From Botryotinia globosa (lineage: Eukaryota; Ascomycota; Leotiomycetes; Helotiales; Sclerotiniaceae): a stretch of DNA of 64,000 bases. The translations under genes were made by a program, and so were the position numbers. Every line of letters starts with the position of its first letter. Position 1 is the stretch's first letter. The notes beneath the pieces were generated by a model, which worked only from the letters and a program-made list of their open reading frames with translations, was not told the origin of the DNA and made no database searches. Location: contig RCSZ01000016.1 in NCBI GenBank assembly GCA_014898425.1, positions 1 to 64,000 of the forward strand, read 5' to 3'. Shown piece after piece: positions 12,655 to 24,972 of this stretch.

Positions 12655-12728
12655 CTTACAATAAATATACAATAAATATACAATAAATATACAATAAATA
12701 TACAATAAATATACAATAAATATACAAT
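12655..12728. repeat. 11-bp tandem repeat (CAATAAATATA)n
   Basis: Six to seven nearly perfect head-to-tail copies of CAATAAATATA. AT-rich and intergenic. Confidence 0.9.
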
Positions 12729-12995
12729 TAAATAAATGAGCCACACAACATCGACGGAACCCTCTTCAGAATTTGTCTAATTAACATTCTAATAATACCT
12801 TCCCTTTCAATTTGATGATCAAAATGCTTTTCGACATTACCTAGTTTCATTAATAATATTGATAATATTTGGCAATCAGCTACTCCACCCTTCAAGCTTC
12901 CTTGATGATTAATTAATTAATAGAACCCTGTTTCAGTGCACGGAATCTAGTACACTTCAAACCCTCATGAGATCGTGGAATACAGTAATCGTATA

Positions 12996-13431
12996 CTTCT
13001 ATTTGGTCGATCTCAAAAATACATTCAAATACATTCAAATACACTATTTTATTACTTTTTAGAAATTACATTATTATTCTTTTAAATAGTTTTTTTTAGA
13101 ATAAATTCAATAATTTAATTATTTATATATAAATGATATTTATAATAAGATTTTCCTTTTTTAAAAAAAATTAATAAATATAATATATATTTTTAAAAAA
13201 TTTTATCAAAAAGTTCTTGAGAGTTCGCTTATTTTAATTATAATTTCTAATATATTAGAATTATAAAATATTACATAAATATTTTATAATATATAAAATT
13301 TCTAAAAATAAAATAAATAGTTTTTATCAAAAAAAATATATATATAAATATACAATTGTACAATTTTCTTTAAAATTAAATATATTTAAATGATGAGTTT
13401 TAATACAAAATGATTATCGATCAAATAGAAG
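12996..13431. mobile_element. AT-rich, RIP-like inverted-repeat element (MITE-like), 436 bp
   Basis: The ends are inverted copies: left arm CTTCTATTTGGTCGAT from 12,996, and the reverse complement of the right arm ending at 13,431 is CTTCTATTTGATCGAT, 15 of 16 bases the same. Both ends are bordered by TA (12,994-12,995 and 13,432-13,433), the target duplication of Tc1/mariner-type elements. The interior is almost pure A/T, consistent with RIP. No coding capacity remains, so it is either a non-autonomous element or a fully decayed one. Confidence 0.6.
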
Positions 13432-13638
13432 TACTCTAATACTATACATCTGGATATTAAAGTCCGAAGATGAAAAAAAAGAAGAAAAAAAGCTATGATT
13501 GATAAACACTAAAGCTTGAGGAATCAATCATTCGAATATCAAATCTATCAGAATCACCTACCTCGTCTACTTGAATATTTCATCCACAGCGTCTCTCTAC
13601 CGAAGAAATGCTAACTGAGATGGCCGCTTCAGATATTA

Positions 13639-14004
13639 CAGAAGAACTTAGTTATACCGGACTGAGATTTTCGACCAATCAAATCCGGTATATCCAAGAT
13701 TCCGGTATAAAAAATAATGGCCCAAGCTTTCTAACCAAAATTTATATCCGATTTCAATTCCAAACCCCGATATTTTCGAAAAAATCATGTGACTAAAGCG
13801 AATTATGCTTATTAATCAAAAAAAAAGCTTATTCAGCTAAATTTACCACCAAAATTTATACCGGATTTATGAAAAAAGTGTTTGGTATATCGGTATATCC
13901 AAAAAAATCCGGTATCACTATATAAAAAGTATTCAAATAAGGAAATTATTCCGGTATATCCAAGATTCCGGTATATCCCAGTCCGGTATAGCCAAGTTTT
14001 TCTG
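13639..14004. mobile_element. 366-bp MITE with TA target duplication and CCGGTATA subterminal repeats
   Basis: Terminal inverted repeats of about 30 bp: the left end begins CAGAAGAACTTAG then TTATACCGGACTGAGAT; the reverse complement of the right end begins CAGAAAAACTTGG then CTATACCGGACTGGGAT. TA lies directly outside both ends (13,637-13,638 and 14,005-14,006). The inside carries at least eight CCGGTAT motifs in both orientations and a perfect 25-bp direct repeat (13,685-13,709 and 13,951-13,975). There is no transposase. The TA duplication points to a Tc1/mariner-type helper; the many subterminal motifs would suit transposase binding. The short open frames inside it are not genes. Confidence 0.75.
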
Positions 14005-14710
14005 TATAGTCCTTTAGTCGGTTTGAACATGTGCGATAACTCAATATTTCCCAGCTGCATTTTTCGAACCTTAAACAGCAGTGGAAGGAGGAAATCCATA
14101 ACAGAGAATCAAACTAAATGATGGGTCGGATTATCAGACGTAGATTCGACATATACTGATTTCGAAGCCCTGGGTCCGATACTCAGATGCTACCTATTCA
14201 GCTATTACTCTTTACATCAAATAGCCCCAAATTCATGGTTTGAATAATCTAGAGCCATTACCAAGAATCACCCTCCAGTCATCGCAGCCTCCACGCCGAG
14301 CGTCTCCATAGTATACAATGTATTGTTTACCTTCGATATAATTTTCCAGTGTTGAAAGCGAGAGATTCTAAAAAGGTAGTTAACCTTATGGCGTTTCAAT
14401 TCTCACGACATCAGATTGAGTTTCGATCTCGTAGCTTCTTCCAAAAGAGCTTGAAGTGATCTTCTGCTTGCCCATGATCTACGTTGCGGGAAAGCTTTAG
14501 CAATCGTGGCTAAGTTCGACGAGCCTTGACGCTTAGTGGGGAAGCTTCTTGTGTACATTTCACAAGTGTGAAAAAATGGAGCGCAGAGGAGATTGTACAT
14601 GGGGAGTGGGACTGTTAATACTATCATCTGTTTTACACATTATCTTCCATGCAATCTGCAACAAGATTCCGAGCTTTCTGTGTCTCATGTAACCTGCTCC
14701 CAAGAAACCA

Positions 14711-17650
14711 CTACGCGAAACAAACCAAAACAGCCACTCTCCCACCGCTGAGTTCCACCTTCCACCCTCCCCTCAATCCCTCCAACCCATCAACAACTGC
14801 GCTCCCCACCTTCCCTACCTGCGCCATCTTCTTAATTCTCAAAATGGTCTCACTCGCCCTCACCATCCCCTCCACCGTCTCCACACTGGGCACAATAGTA
14901 ACCCGCACCTTTCCATCCGCATACTCCACACTTTCAATAGCCGCCGCATCAACCTCAAATTTAAATCCTAGCTGCGCGATGTACACTTTCCTCCTTACCG
15001 CATCTCTCGGTTCTACAGTCCACGAAGTGTTCGAGCCAGAGAGGCTACCGCCAAAAGCAATAAGGCCCAATGCCGCATCGTTCACGACATAGACTCCAGA
15101 TCCCAATGCCAAACCTACGAAATTCGGTCCGTAGTCCCCGCTGTATCCATCCCAAATCATGGTATCGGGCCAGGTGTGGAAAGCAGCTGAGGCGAAGCCC
15201 TCACGGTCGATATTAGATAATGGGCCGTTTGTTCCGCCGTATCCAACGCGGAGAAGATATGTCTGAGAGGGGTTTTGCTCAAAGTGTGATAGTAAAGGAA
15301 GGGCATTAAGACCGGAGCCATAGTGATGACCCATTCTTTCGAATTGCATTAATTTACCTCCGTAGCTTTTGTTTGTTAGCTGGGTTCTTCCGTGACTGTG
15401 AGGATTTGAAATGGGATTGTGCAGAATCTGGTTGAACTTACATGAAATCCCAATATCTTCTTGCATTGCCATTCCAGGCCCAATGGCTTACTGTGGGCAT
15501 GTATCCCAAGATCGTATTGATTGTTTTCGTGGCTGTAGCTGTCAAGCCGAAATAGCTGGGGGTTGAAATGGATTAGCGAATATCAGGCGCGAATGTCGGA
15601 TTACTCACTTAGACCAATAATAAACTCCTTCCTGCCCTGTCGAATCCCAAGCCATCTCACTTCCGAAAGGAACCGTCTCACTATCCCAGAAATCTGCTCT
15701 TGATTTCATTGCAGCTATGACCGCATTCGCTGCAGTGGTATTCCCTTCATTTTGTAAATCCTGCAAGACATATCCCCAAACCGTCTCACCCATCAATCCT
15801 ACATCTACATAATCCGTATTTGGACCGGTAGCATAGATTATAGTTTCATAAGCCTGATTCAAGTACCATTGCCACGTCTGCCCAGTGACAAGCGCTGGAT
15901 AAAATCTAGCAACGCGATAGAGAGCCCAATAAGCAGCAGTGACATGAACATAATCGTAGGTTCTCCCGGTTTCATACGCAGTCGCGTTGTCCCAACTCCA
16001 CCAATTGCTCCAATCGATCGAAGATAGATAATTGTAGGAAACAGCACCAGGTTGGTAGTAAAAGACACTTTTTTTGACGCTATAGTCAGAGTTCTGGATA
16101 ACACCCCACAGTGTTTTTGTGATGAATTGTTCCAATTTAGTCACCTCAGCTGCATTGGGTGAAATCGCTTGTTTCATTGTTGCAGCGAGCCAAGATCCGG
16201 CTCCTGCTTCATCACTTAATCCAGCGATCCAGACCCTTGGGTCCTGAAGGATTTGAGCATCAACTGAACGGTCGTACGATATGACAGATGGTGCTCGACC
16301 GAAAGGATCACTGGTGTCGGAAAGCCATTGCTTTGTTGTTAGAAATGTGCCCAGCGTAGATATGGCTGAAGGTGCTGAGAGGGTGATGACATAGTTCACC
16401 GTTTGTACACGACCATCAGAATATGTAATTGTTACTCGCACTCTCCCAAATGCAGAAGAGCTAGGAGTAAGATTGTATTTATTAGTTGCTGTAGCGGTAA
16501 ATGTGAAGGCTCCAGCAGGAGTTGATGTAATGGAAGAGACAGGTGAATTGTGTTGCAAGAACAATTGAGCTGTGAGATCCTGTTAAGTGTCAAAACATGT
16601 CTGGCCATGAATCGATGTTATATAAAAGGAGGGAACAGAACTTCATTAGGAATGTATTAAATATACACATAAGATGAGAGATGCAAAATGATTGGGGCAT
16701 GAGAATGGGAGGATGAAGATGGAGACGATACTACTTACCTGGGGAATGATATATCCCGGTATACCAATAGCAACAGGAGTTCCGGTGTTTGCTACAGTGG
16801 TTTCGATATTGCTGATACTACTTGAACTAGAAAATCTCAATCCCTTGGTAATCGATTGGCCTTTCGCGAGCACTACAGATGTACCGGGATTCCAAGGGCT
16901 CGTTCCATTCCATTCATTCTGAGTATATGCCAGAGTATAAGTTTCCCAAGAATAGAACCCTTCAAATGTTTGGCTTTGATAGGAAAGTGCGGTGTAGTAG
17001 TCTTCTTCCAAAGATCGCCATCCTTCGAGGGGTGTTTGTCCTAATGGTGTCACTACAAGCGCTGGACCCGTTCCAGATAATGGAGTCACGCGTAGATAGC
17101 CACCGTCAAGGCCAATATTTGGATCCACGAGGGAGCACATTTGCTGAGTATCTACTGATGTTCTATCTGTGAAGATGCTATTGAACTCGATAGGAAATCC
17201 AAGAGCTCCAATTTCAATACTGGTATTGCCGTTATTGGTTATTGTGAAGTTGAGATTAATATCTGCTCCGCTAGCGGACCAAGCTCTCGTGATGTTTAAA
17301 GGAATTCCTGATGGTAGGGTTGGTGCGAGGTTTGCGGAAGTGGCACCAGTGGAAGTCACCGCATTTCTAGCTGCAGCGGAATCCACACTGATCCATGCAG
17401 TAGATCCAACAGGTCGATACCTGAGTGTAATATCGCCAACGTGATAATTGCCATTTTCGTTTCTTTGTGAGAGAACATCAAAAGGGGAGAAATCGAATGT
17501 TGGCAAAGACTTTGGGATCAAAGATGCGAGTGTCTGACTCGATGAATTCAGTCTGGCGTTCAAATCACCAGAGTTGAGGGAGATATATTGGCTAGAGACC
17601 GTCGTGAATAGAATGCTAGACAATCCAACGACCCTGTGTAAAACAAACAT
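14711..17650 (-). CDS. Secreted DUF5695-like protein (putative carbohydrate-active), 883 aa
   Basis: Four exons: 17650-16739, 16579-15609, 15555-15442 and 15365-14711. Introns are 159, 53, 76 nt and 53 nt-class in size: 16738-16580 (donor GTAAGT, acceptor CAG), 15608-15556 (GTGAGT, CAG) and 15441-15366 (GTAAGT, branch GCTAAC, acceptor AAG). Spliced junctions read GYIIPQ|DLTAQLFLQHNSPV, YYWSN|YFGLTATATKTINTILGYMPTV and RRYWDFI|YGGKLMQFERMGHHYG. The N-terminus (MFVLHRVVGLSSILFTTVSSQ) is a signal peptide. The mature part starts with a beta-rich domain and continues with an alpha/alpha-barrel-like Trp-rich region (WNGNARRYWD). I associate this pattern with the fungal DUF5695 family, often labelled as glycoside-hydrolase-like; enzymatic activity is unproven, so I give no substrate. 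Confidence 0.82.
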
Positions 17651-20314
17651 GATTTGAGTTGTGCAAAAGTCTTGAACGATGAGTTGTGACCTTCGGTGTG
17701 GACTTTATTGGAATGGAGCCCATGGCAATAGCAAAAACAAAAGGTCTTTATCTCAACTTATAAAGAGTGCTACGAGATCCAAGGCATCATCACACTGCTT
17801 CTCCGAGACTAATTAAGCATGTTGATCCTAACACTGTAGTTGGAGCGCAAAGAGAATGTAAAGCAGGGGTATATAGCCTGTGTAAATACGAATGGACAAT
17901 CAAAAAAGTGGATACTAATTTAAAATGGCACTGCCAGTTCTACAGTATTTGATATGTTGTCTCGCCATTATGATTGTAGAGGATTCGATAGATGAGAGTC
18001 AATGACCTAGATATGAAAAAATGTACTTCCCTGCCAGCCAATTTACGGATGAAAGTTATAGAGCTCTAGTAATATACCAATATCGGTAAAGGCCAATTGG
18101 GATAGAGTGGATTGAAGTAATTTAAAACCCCGCAGCTTCCACCTGCCTCGTTTAGCGATTTGCAAAAGCTTAAATCTTATCGGCAGTCAACCTCGTAAAA
18201 GCTGTTTGGAACTTGCGGAATGACCGGAGGAACAGGTGCACTGTCGCGATTTCGCTATACAATAATCCAAGATTAGAACCAAGATGTAATTACCGCTGGG
18301 TATATGTCCATGAAAACAACACGAATTGCGCAAACTGCTGCAACTCAAGATCAAATCTTTCTGGTTCTGCATGAGTTGGTGATATATATCGTGTTCTTTG
18401 TGTATCATAGGATAATCGAAAGATATCTCGCTAAAACCAGCTGAAGAATGGTGCTTGAACGTGAATGTCGGTCCAAATGTAAATGTAGGGTGGCTTCCCA
18501 AAACAGTGCTCCTAGGAAGTGGGGGGATTACAAACTGGGTAGAAATGCATTCTAGGCTATGGAAAGCTTAATAAAGAACAGTGATATCGAGAAGAATTGC
18601 ACACATGCAGATGTCAAGCATAGTCAATGTAAGATTCATGTAAAGCACGATCACGCACGTGCTACTTCAATCAAAATGCTGACGAAGCTATGACTAAGCC
18701 ACAGACTCGAAGCGAATACGATATCCAAGACACAAGCACAATCACAACGTTCCGGATGCCACGAGATTGCAGTCGGCACTGAATTATGGCACACGGGAAA
18801 ATTCAGAAGAAACCCACTCTTTCTTTCAATTCCACGAGGCGAACTAACCGAGTCAATGCCGTGGTTTGAGAGTGAAAAGAGCCTAGCTCCACGGACATCA
18901 ACCTTAATCCAACGTCTTTACACCGACTACTGTACTCAATTCCGAAGCCTCACTTCTGCTAACCTTTACCTGTGTGACCGAATACTGACAGGAATGGCTT
19001 GTTGTTCAACAAAATCGCTGGCAAATCTATGCATGGGAGATTGACATTGGGGACAAGGGTGGAGATTATGAGGAGGCTGTTGTGTAGCTTGAAGCTAGGA
19101 AATTAGTGTTTCCAGAATATTTAACGGGTCTGCTACTAAACTATTTACCTCAGCCTTAATCTTGGTGTTTCTTTTCTACACATATATTACCATCCATCTT
19201 ATTAAGTATATAAATCACTTCCTCATATCTGTCGCATATCTGATGAAGCTGCTAATATTTCTTAAATCCAGCCCAGTTTTGACCCAATCCTGGAGCCTCA
19301 CATCGTTAATTTTGACTTGAAATAAAGCCGTTTCCTGACTATACCCCAATAATCCTTATCCCCGGTCTATAATCATGCTAAATCCAGAAGCTAAGCATGC
19401 GTGCACTTTTGTAGCGATCAGGAGTGTCATGCTGAGTCTTGCAAAGAATCCGACATGTGCAAAATTATTTCTCCCGTATGTCTACTGAGGGCTGTAAGGT
19501 GTTTTCCTTGATGCGCTGAGCTTTGAATCTCACACGCTGAACAGGAGCAAGAATGTGGATGTGGATGCATGTTTAGGTTTGGAAACTCAAAATATGATTA
19601 GGATAAGTGTGGATATGGAGCAACAAAAGGCTTGTTTGGATACTGTCACAATAAAGGATGGCATTAGATGGTGGAATTGGCCAGATTTAAACTTTGAAGC
19701 AATTGATTTTGCTAGCGATACACGACCAGTACCTGATCCCGCGATCTGCTCCTCATATATTGATGATACATATCTACAATTGAATCAACTCCATCTATGC
19801 TCAAATTGTAGCCACTGCTCTAGTGTATTAAAATTACCTCGTGAACTCCTCCCATGTTATCTAATCAAACCCATACCCAGTAATTGGTGACTTTCAGTTT
19901 ATGGGTAATCTGTATTGCAACATTTTATATTGGGAATTGGAATTTTGTGATTTGGCAAATCAATATTTAATGTTCTTTGAGTTGAAGAGGTTGATATGAT
20001 TTATTTGTTGTGCAGTTTCGAGTTTAAAGATATCGAAACGGTGTTATGAATACTGCTTGGATATGTCGATAACAGTTCAGGCGAGTCTTTTGTTGGGCCC
20101 AACGGTGCCGTAATGCCCATCAGAAATTCTAGGCGTGCCAAGTTAGACGGTGACGGGGCGTTTTTGCAAGGCGGTTTAGACGATAAAATCTGATCTGTCG
20201 AATCAGTGTCGTTTAAAGGCAGCAAAGAGACTGATCTACTCGTTGAATGCTGTGGAGATCGAATGGGAGTGCTCGCAAGACGGTCTATTCCATGTTAGAT
20301 ATAGAGAAATGTTG

Positions 20315-20676
20315 CTAAAGCTTAGTTGTATACATACTTTTGGAAACTGTTAATGAAGAAACTTGTTGAGAATCTTCAACGATGTGGGGCGGCGCACAAG
20401 CTATGGGTATGTATGAACTCCGTTGGCTTAGGCGAGCGCATTTATGCGTGCAAATCCGTATGTACCATCTAAAACAGTCCTGGCACCGAGTTCTTCCCTC
20501 GCTGACATCGGCATGATATCTGGTATGATGTTGTACCAGATTTTGACCACGCGGTGACAGAGAGAGCATTCTTCCAGTTTCTTGTGCACCGTCCTTGAAT
20601 GAATGTTGGGGTTGTGTTTGGCTGTGAATTTCTTGAAACATTTATCACAATTGAACGAGGGGGCAGGGTTCGCCAT
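20315..20676 (-). pseudogene. Broken C2H2 zinc-finger gene
   Basis: The frame starting at ATG 20,676 (MANPAPSFNCDKCFKKF...) encodes a canonical first finger, C10-x2-C13-x12-H26-x4-H31, then a second Cys pair (C38, C41), but lacks the following His pair and ends at 20,428. The expected histidines (HHTRYH) and another Cys pair (CQDC) appear in a second forward frame of the same strand (open from 20,641 to 20,315). So at least one small indel separates the second finger's halves. An intron is a less likely explanation, because no standard donor and acceptor lie between them. Nothing else of a transcription factor is visible nearby, so this is probably a relic of a small zinc-finger protein. Confidence 0.5.
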
Positions 20677-22952
20677 GATGATTGTAAGATCAGAACTGCC
20701 GTAAGTGAAACGGGCTGTACAAGTATTGAGGTATCTTATTGTAGCAGAAGTATCGGTGGAGAAGTTGATCTAAACAGTATCATCCGAGAAGAGCACTTAT
20801 CACTACTTGCATGATTTGTGAACATCCAATATGCCATTAGAAATCGTGGTCCAAGCCAGCAGACGTTGATCGACAGCCGAAGCCTATGCATTGCTGTGAA
20901 CCCGAGCCCGTCTACTGGAAGTTTCCATGTCGCTGTCTCAATTTCTAGTATCCTAGAGGGCCAAAATCGAGCTTCAATGATATGAGACCTATCCAGCCGG
21001 ACGGAAACGAGCATGATAGAGAAGATAGGGGAAATGAAACTGTTTACTTGCTTGTTTGCTCAAAGATTACTATCACGACAGAGGGACATGACAGAAAGAT
21101 CGCATTGCTCGAGCGGATACAAAAAGATCAAATCGATCAATTCTCGCTTAGTATATCTCCAAGACCGCTCCAAAATGTGGTCGAGTAAGCATTTTCAGAT
21201 TTCTGGTCAGTTGTGCATTCTTTTTCGCAAGCCCCAGCTGATACTACCTTTATTATTTCTGCCTCATAGTTCCAAACATTCCCAAATCGGCAAGTGCCCG
21301 GTCCGTGGATTGATTCCACGGTAAGAACGTTACGCTTCAACAGTCTTGGCAATAGTCGAGCCTATGGCTGCTTCAGGTCCTTATTCACATTTGATATGCG
21401 AAAAAGTAATTTAACTGTCAGAGAGAATAGTGAGTATCCGTTTGCCAATATCAAGGAGGTAAGTTTGTATATTCATTCAAGATTTTGAACCATGGCTTGC
21501 CGAAGGGCTGCTACAGTTAAGTACCGCCCTACCTCAAAGAGGACTGGGGGAAACCAGTGGGGCGATTTATGTAAACGCGAAATCAGGATTGAAATCTGGA
21601 AAGAAAGAAGAGCATTAACGGCATCCAGATTCATCAAAATACTGTGGACTTGAGAACAGGTTTCGCCCGTAAGATCATGAGAAGCTTGGTGAATTCATGA
21701 TGGTATTTATAACCAGCCAAATTATTCATGTAGCGTCAAGAAGTTGTCAATGGATTCAAAGCGCTCATGTTCAGTGAGAGACTGGAGACTGGTATACTTG
21801 GTATGTATGCCTACGCAGCTGTTTTCAGGGAGAATTATTATGCGACAGGGAAAAGATCACCTCATTCCTCGCCGGCACTTTTGTAACGACGCCGGGGTGG
21901 GGTAAAGGTACAGAAGCAGTAATAAGCAATTAGATTCGACGTAGAGTTTGTTTGTAGCCACAAGAACTAGTGTATAGAGACACATGCAAACCATTTGCTT
22001 TCTGTTCTCAAAGCATATGATGAAAGGTGTTATGAAAATTCGCTTGATTTTTTCCTCGAGACCTCCGGCGGATTTTAAACTGGATACCGACGTTCATGCA
22101 ACGGTAGCAGGCACGAGTGGGTGGAAATCAAGTATTCTGGAGGCTGCAAGTCCCCCATTCTTTCTAATTGCATATTCGGGACGGAAGAGTTCCAGCTTGG
22201 CTGATCAGTAATTAAGCCAATGAAATAAATGAAAGACGCTCCTGGTAAGTAATGTTTCTGACTCTTGATCAAGTTCGCTACCCGTCTCAGAATTCATCTA
22301 TGTCATGGCTGCGGTATACCTAGGGAACTCTATCATTGAGATTGATGCTGTGGACTTACTCATTTGCTAAGCTCAGGCTGCTCAGCATATTCGGATGGAT
22401 CGTGGAAAGTTCGGAGAAAGTCTGTTAGAGCTAATCCCTACGGAGAACCCCTCCCGTATTCCTCGCCCGAATGATACGTGACCAGCTCGACGAAATGGTT
22501 TGAATAACATTTGAAGACCTTGGGTATAAGATAACTAATAGTAGTCACTTGTTTACTCGTCATAATAGTTGTTTGTATGTTGGCTTGTAGCTCTAAATGG
22601 ATTGTTTCAAATCCACAAGATTAGCATGGGGTGCTCTGCGCTCTACTTAGGTACTCGGTTCCTAAACTAATTAGGTAGGATACCACAGGCACCCGTGGAC
22701 CGTCTATCAACCTGGTTCCCTTTAAAATCATTTAGTCCCTATTTGGAAATGAGCTTAAGTGGCTGTTGAGTGGTAATTGTGGAAGGTCACATAGATGAGA
22801 CATATGTAAAGATAGGGGAGCATTAGAGGTAGCAAACGGGCCACGAATCCCCCGTCCGATTGAATGACAAATTTAATCAAGTCTTTGATGAATGACAATG
22901 AGGTTTTTTTTCTTTCCTGTGAGATGGTATCTATCATCGACATGGATCTAAC

Positions 22953-23330
22953 TTACGTGATTGTATAACTTGAGGGGACCGCTATTGCGAACACGGTGAC
23001 GAATTCGGGACATTGATTTTCTAAGTCATCACTACTTCTATTGGATGATGAGAGACTGAAAGCATCGACTTCGTCAATTGAGAAAGTCTCATCAATTCTT
23101 ATTTCTCTCTGCAGGAGCTTATGTTGTGTATATCCTCCAAGTTCCACTTCGGCCTCGAAAGGTCCCGCAATGTGATTGTGCCCAGCACGAGCTGGCGACT
23201 TGTTTCCCGAGGTATCTGGCAACCAAGCATCAAGGAACCCCTCTAGAATGGGAATGAAGCGAACGATAGAAGAGAGTGGCCATTTTTCCGCGTGAATTGA
23301 AGTGTTTGATGTTGATAGATCACCTGCGAC
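22953..23330 (-). CDS. Orphan exon-like open frame, about 125 codons, no start codon
   Basis: The frame is open from 23,330 and ends at a TAA within a GTAAGT donor-like site (22,956-22,951). Directly before 23,330 stands a TAG that would serve as an intron acceptor (CTGTCTAG). The translation (IVRFIPILEGFLDAWLPD, later RIDETFSIDEVDAFSLSSSN) has the composition of a real protein, with no ATG of its own. It therefore looks like an internal exon of a gene whose other exons I could not identify, or a relic. Frames further upstream on the same strand (23,243-23,655) are hydrophobic and could be related. No family is recognised. Confidence 0.25.
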   Translation of the reverse strand, partial: VAGDLSTSNTSIHAEKWPLSSIVRFIPILEGFLDAWLPDTSGNKSPARAGHNHIAGPFEAEVELGGYTQHKLLQREIRIDETFSIDEVDAFSLSSSNRSSDDLENQCPEFVTVFAIAVPSSYTIT

Positions 23331-24452
23331 CTAGACAGCTGGAATGAGCAGAAGTTAGAATCAGATTCAGTGAGCATGAGCGATGAAAATATTTGAATCA
23401 AGAGTAAGCAGAAGAACTTGTCGGCGTGTTCTTTCTTGGAAATGGCAGTTTTTTTTGCTATGTAGAAAGTAAGCACAAGCCCTCATGCTTCGAGTTGGTC
23501 AATTGATCAAAGTCATGTAGGTCTTCAAAGTACTGGTTGTGTGCTGGCAATAGCGATAGTACCAATAAAAGGCTGCGGAGAAGGAAATGGGTGTTTCTTT
23601 CAACGATTTCACCAAAAAAAGGCTCTATTCTCTTGTATAATATGAGAAATTCCAAGCTAGCTTCACCCGCGAGAGTGTATTTTGGGATGGTTGAAAAAGA
23701 AATAAATGCTGTTTGTGCAAAGAATGCAGTTGCGTGCTTATGGAATATAGATGAACATTTGACAGATGGCCAGTGCCTCTGTGTTTGAGAATTACCAGAC
23801 AGTCACTTACTAGGCCTGGACTACTGGCTTGCAAATTTCGTTAAGCAAAGCGGAAGCACTTGCCTGCCTAATTGGTCATTACTGATCAGCTAATTGTTAT
23901 TTAGAGATCTATCCAGATGAAGCATCATGTATATCCCGATATGGTATGCATTTTACGATGTCCGGATGATGTCATGCGATGTAACCAGACATCCGAGTAT
24001 CTGACTACCATTCGGCCGATCCTTGTGTATGGAACGGTAGATACCATGCATGCATTCGCACTTGCGGTCATTCAATTAAGAGCCATCAAAGTTTACTCTT
24101 ACGATCAACATGCTACGTTGTCTAAAATAAAGTTTTCCGAAATTTATCACCCTTGCGACGATTTCGGCATCCTATCTTCCACAGCCCCATGTCTCCAAGT
24201 ATGATTTCTTGTATCGCTCTCAAGTTATTGGTGAGATCAGAAAGCGAAACTCCCGCATTAGGTTACCACTAAGTGAGAAACGGGGTCTGTAGAGACGTGT
24301 GGTGGGTGCCTAGTAGAAAGGACGCGAATTACGCGCGTAGACAGGTGATCGAGCAAGGATCTCGTGTAACCAATGCAAAGGATCGAGTTAAGATGCAGGA
24401 ATGATGCGCGTAGAACTTGGATGAGTATGCATAACGCTATCATCCAATGATA

Positions 24453-24972
24453 TTACTCTGAAATAGTGTGGACCGTTTCCATAAATCGTGGTTGTAGATT
24501 GAAGACGACTACCAGAATCCAGTTTCGTCGCCTTGCTCTACCTTGATTCAGTAATATTCTGGAGATCAATTTTAAAGATGTGGTCATCTTACCTGGCATA
24601 ATTCCATCACATTGTAACTTGGGAACCGTGGCATAGCACCACGATATCGAACTTGGAACTGATATATCACCCCTAATCCATTCCAAATGGCAATTTAGAT
24701 TGCTCAAAATAGGCAAATTATTTTGTAACCGGAACTTTAGAGAATTGTTTATTGACCAATTTTCTTGCTGCCGAAGAAATATATAATAAGTGACTTCTGA
24801 CATTCTCAATTACAAATCGTCTGCTTGGTTTTTCCTTCCTTCTGTGCCCTTCTTTTGCTTGAGACAAGGATGGTCTTGCGAAAGGTAGATAGATGCTTGA
24901 TCTGCCGTTGAAGTCGTCTATTAGCGGAGATCTCGTCTCGAGTTCACTTCCATTGCGAAGAATTGACGGCAT
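24453..24972 (-). CDS. Possible small intron-containing gene of unknown function
   Basis: An ATG at 24,972 opens an 84-codon frame (MPSILRNGSELETRSPL...) ending at 24,718. An overlapping frame continues to 24,453. It contains a donor-like GTAAGA after IMPG-coding sequence and, about 50 nt on, TTACTGAATCAAG as a possible branch and acceptor; joined, the reading would end RARRRNWILVVVFNLQPRF...TISE. I could not find a clean junction between the first and second frame. No family is recognised, so this is listed only as coding-like. Confidence 0.2.

Larger units (their letters stand above)
11551..14710. other. 3.2-kb intergenic region rich in small repeats
   Basis: It contains the promoter and leader of the Mg2+ transporter gene (next to 11550), a GT-rich minisatellite, an 11-bp tandem array and two inverted-repeat elements listed separately. 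A few open frames (for example 12,025-12,357 plus) lack family resemblance and are not called. The end near 14,710 is the 3' flank of the DUF5695-like gene. Confidence 0.6.

Noticed and set aside
13608..14121. Small open frames over the MITE
   Set aside because: They run across terminal repeats and direct repeats of the element and have no independent coding signal.
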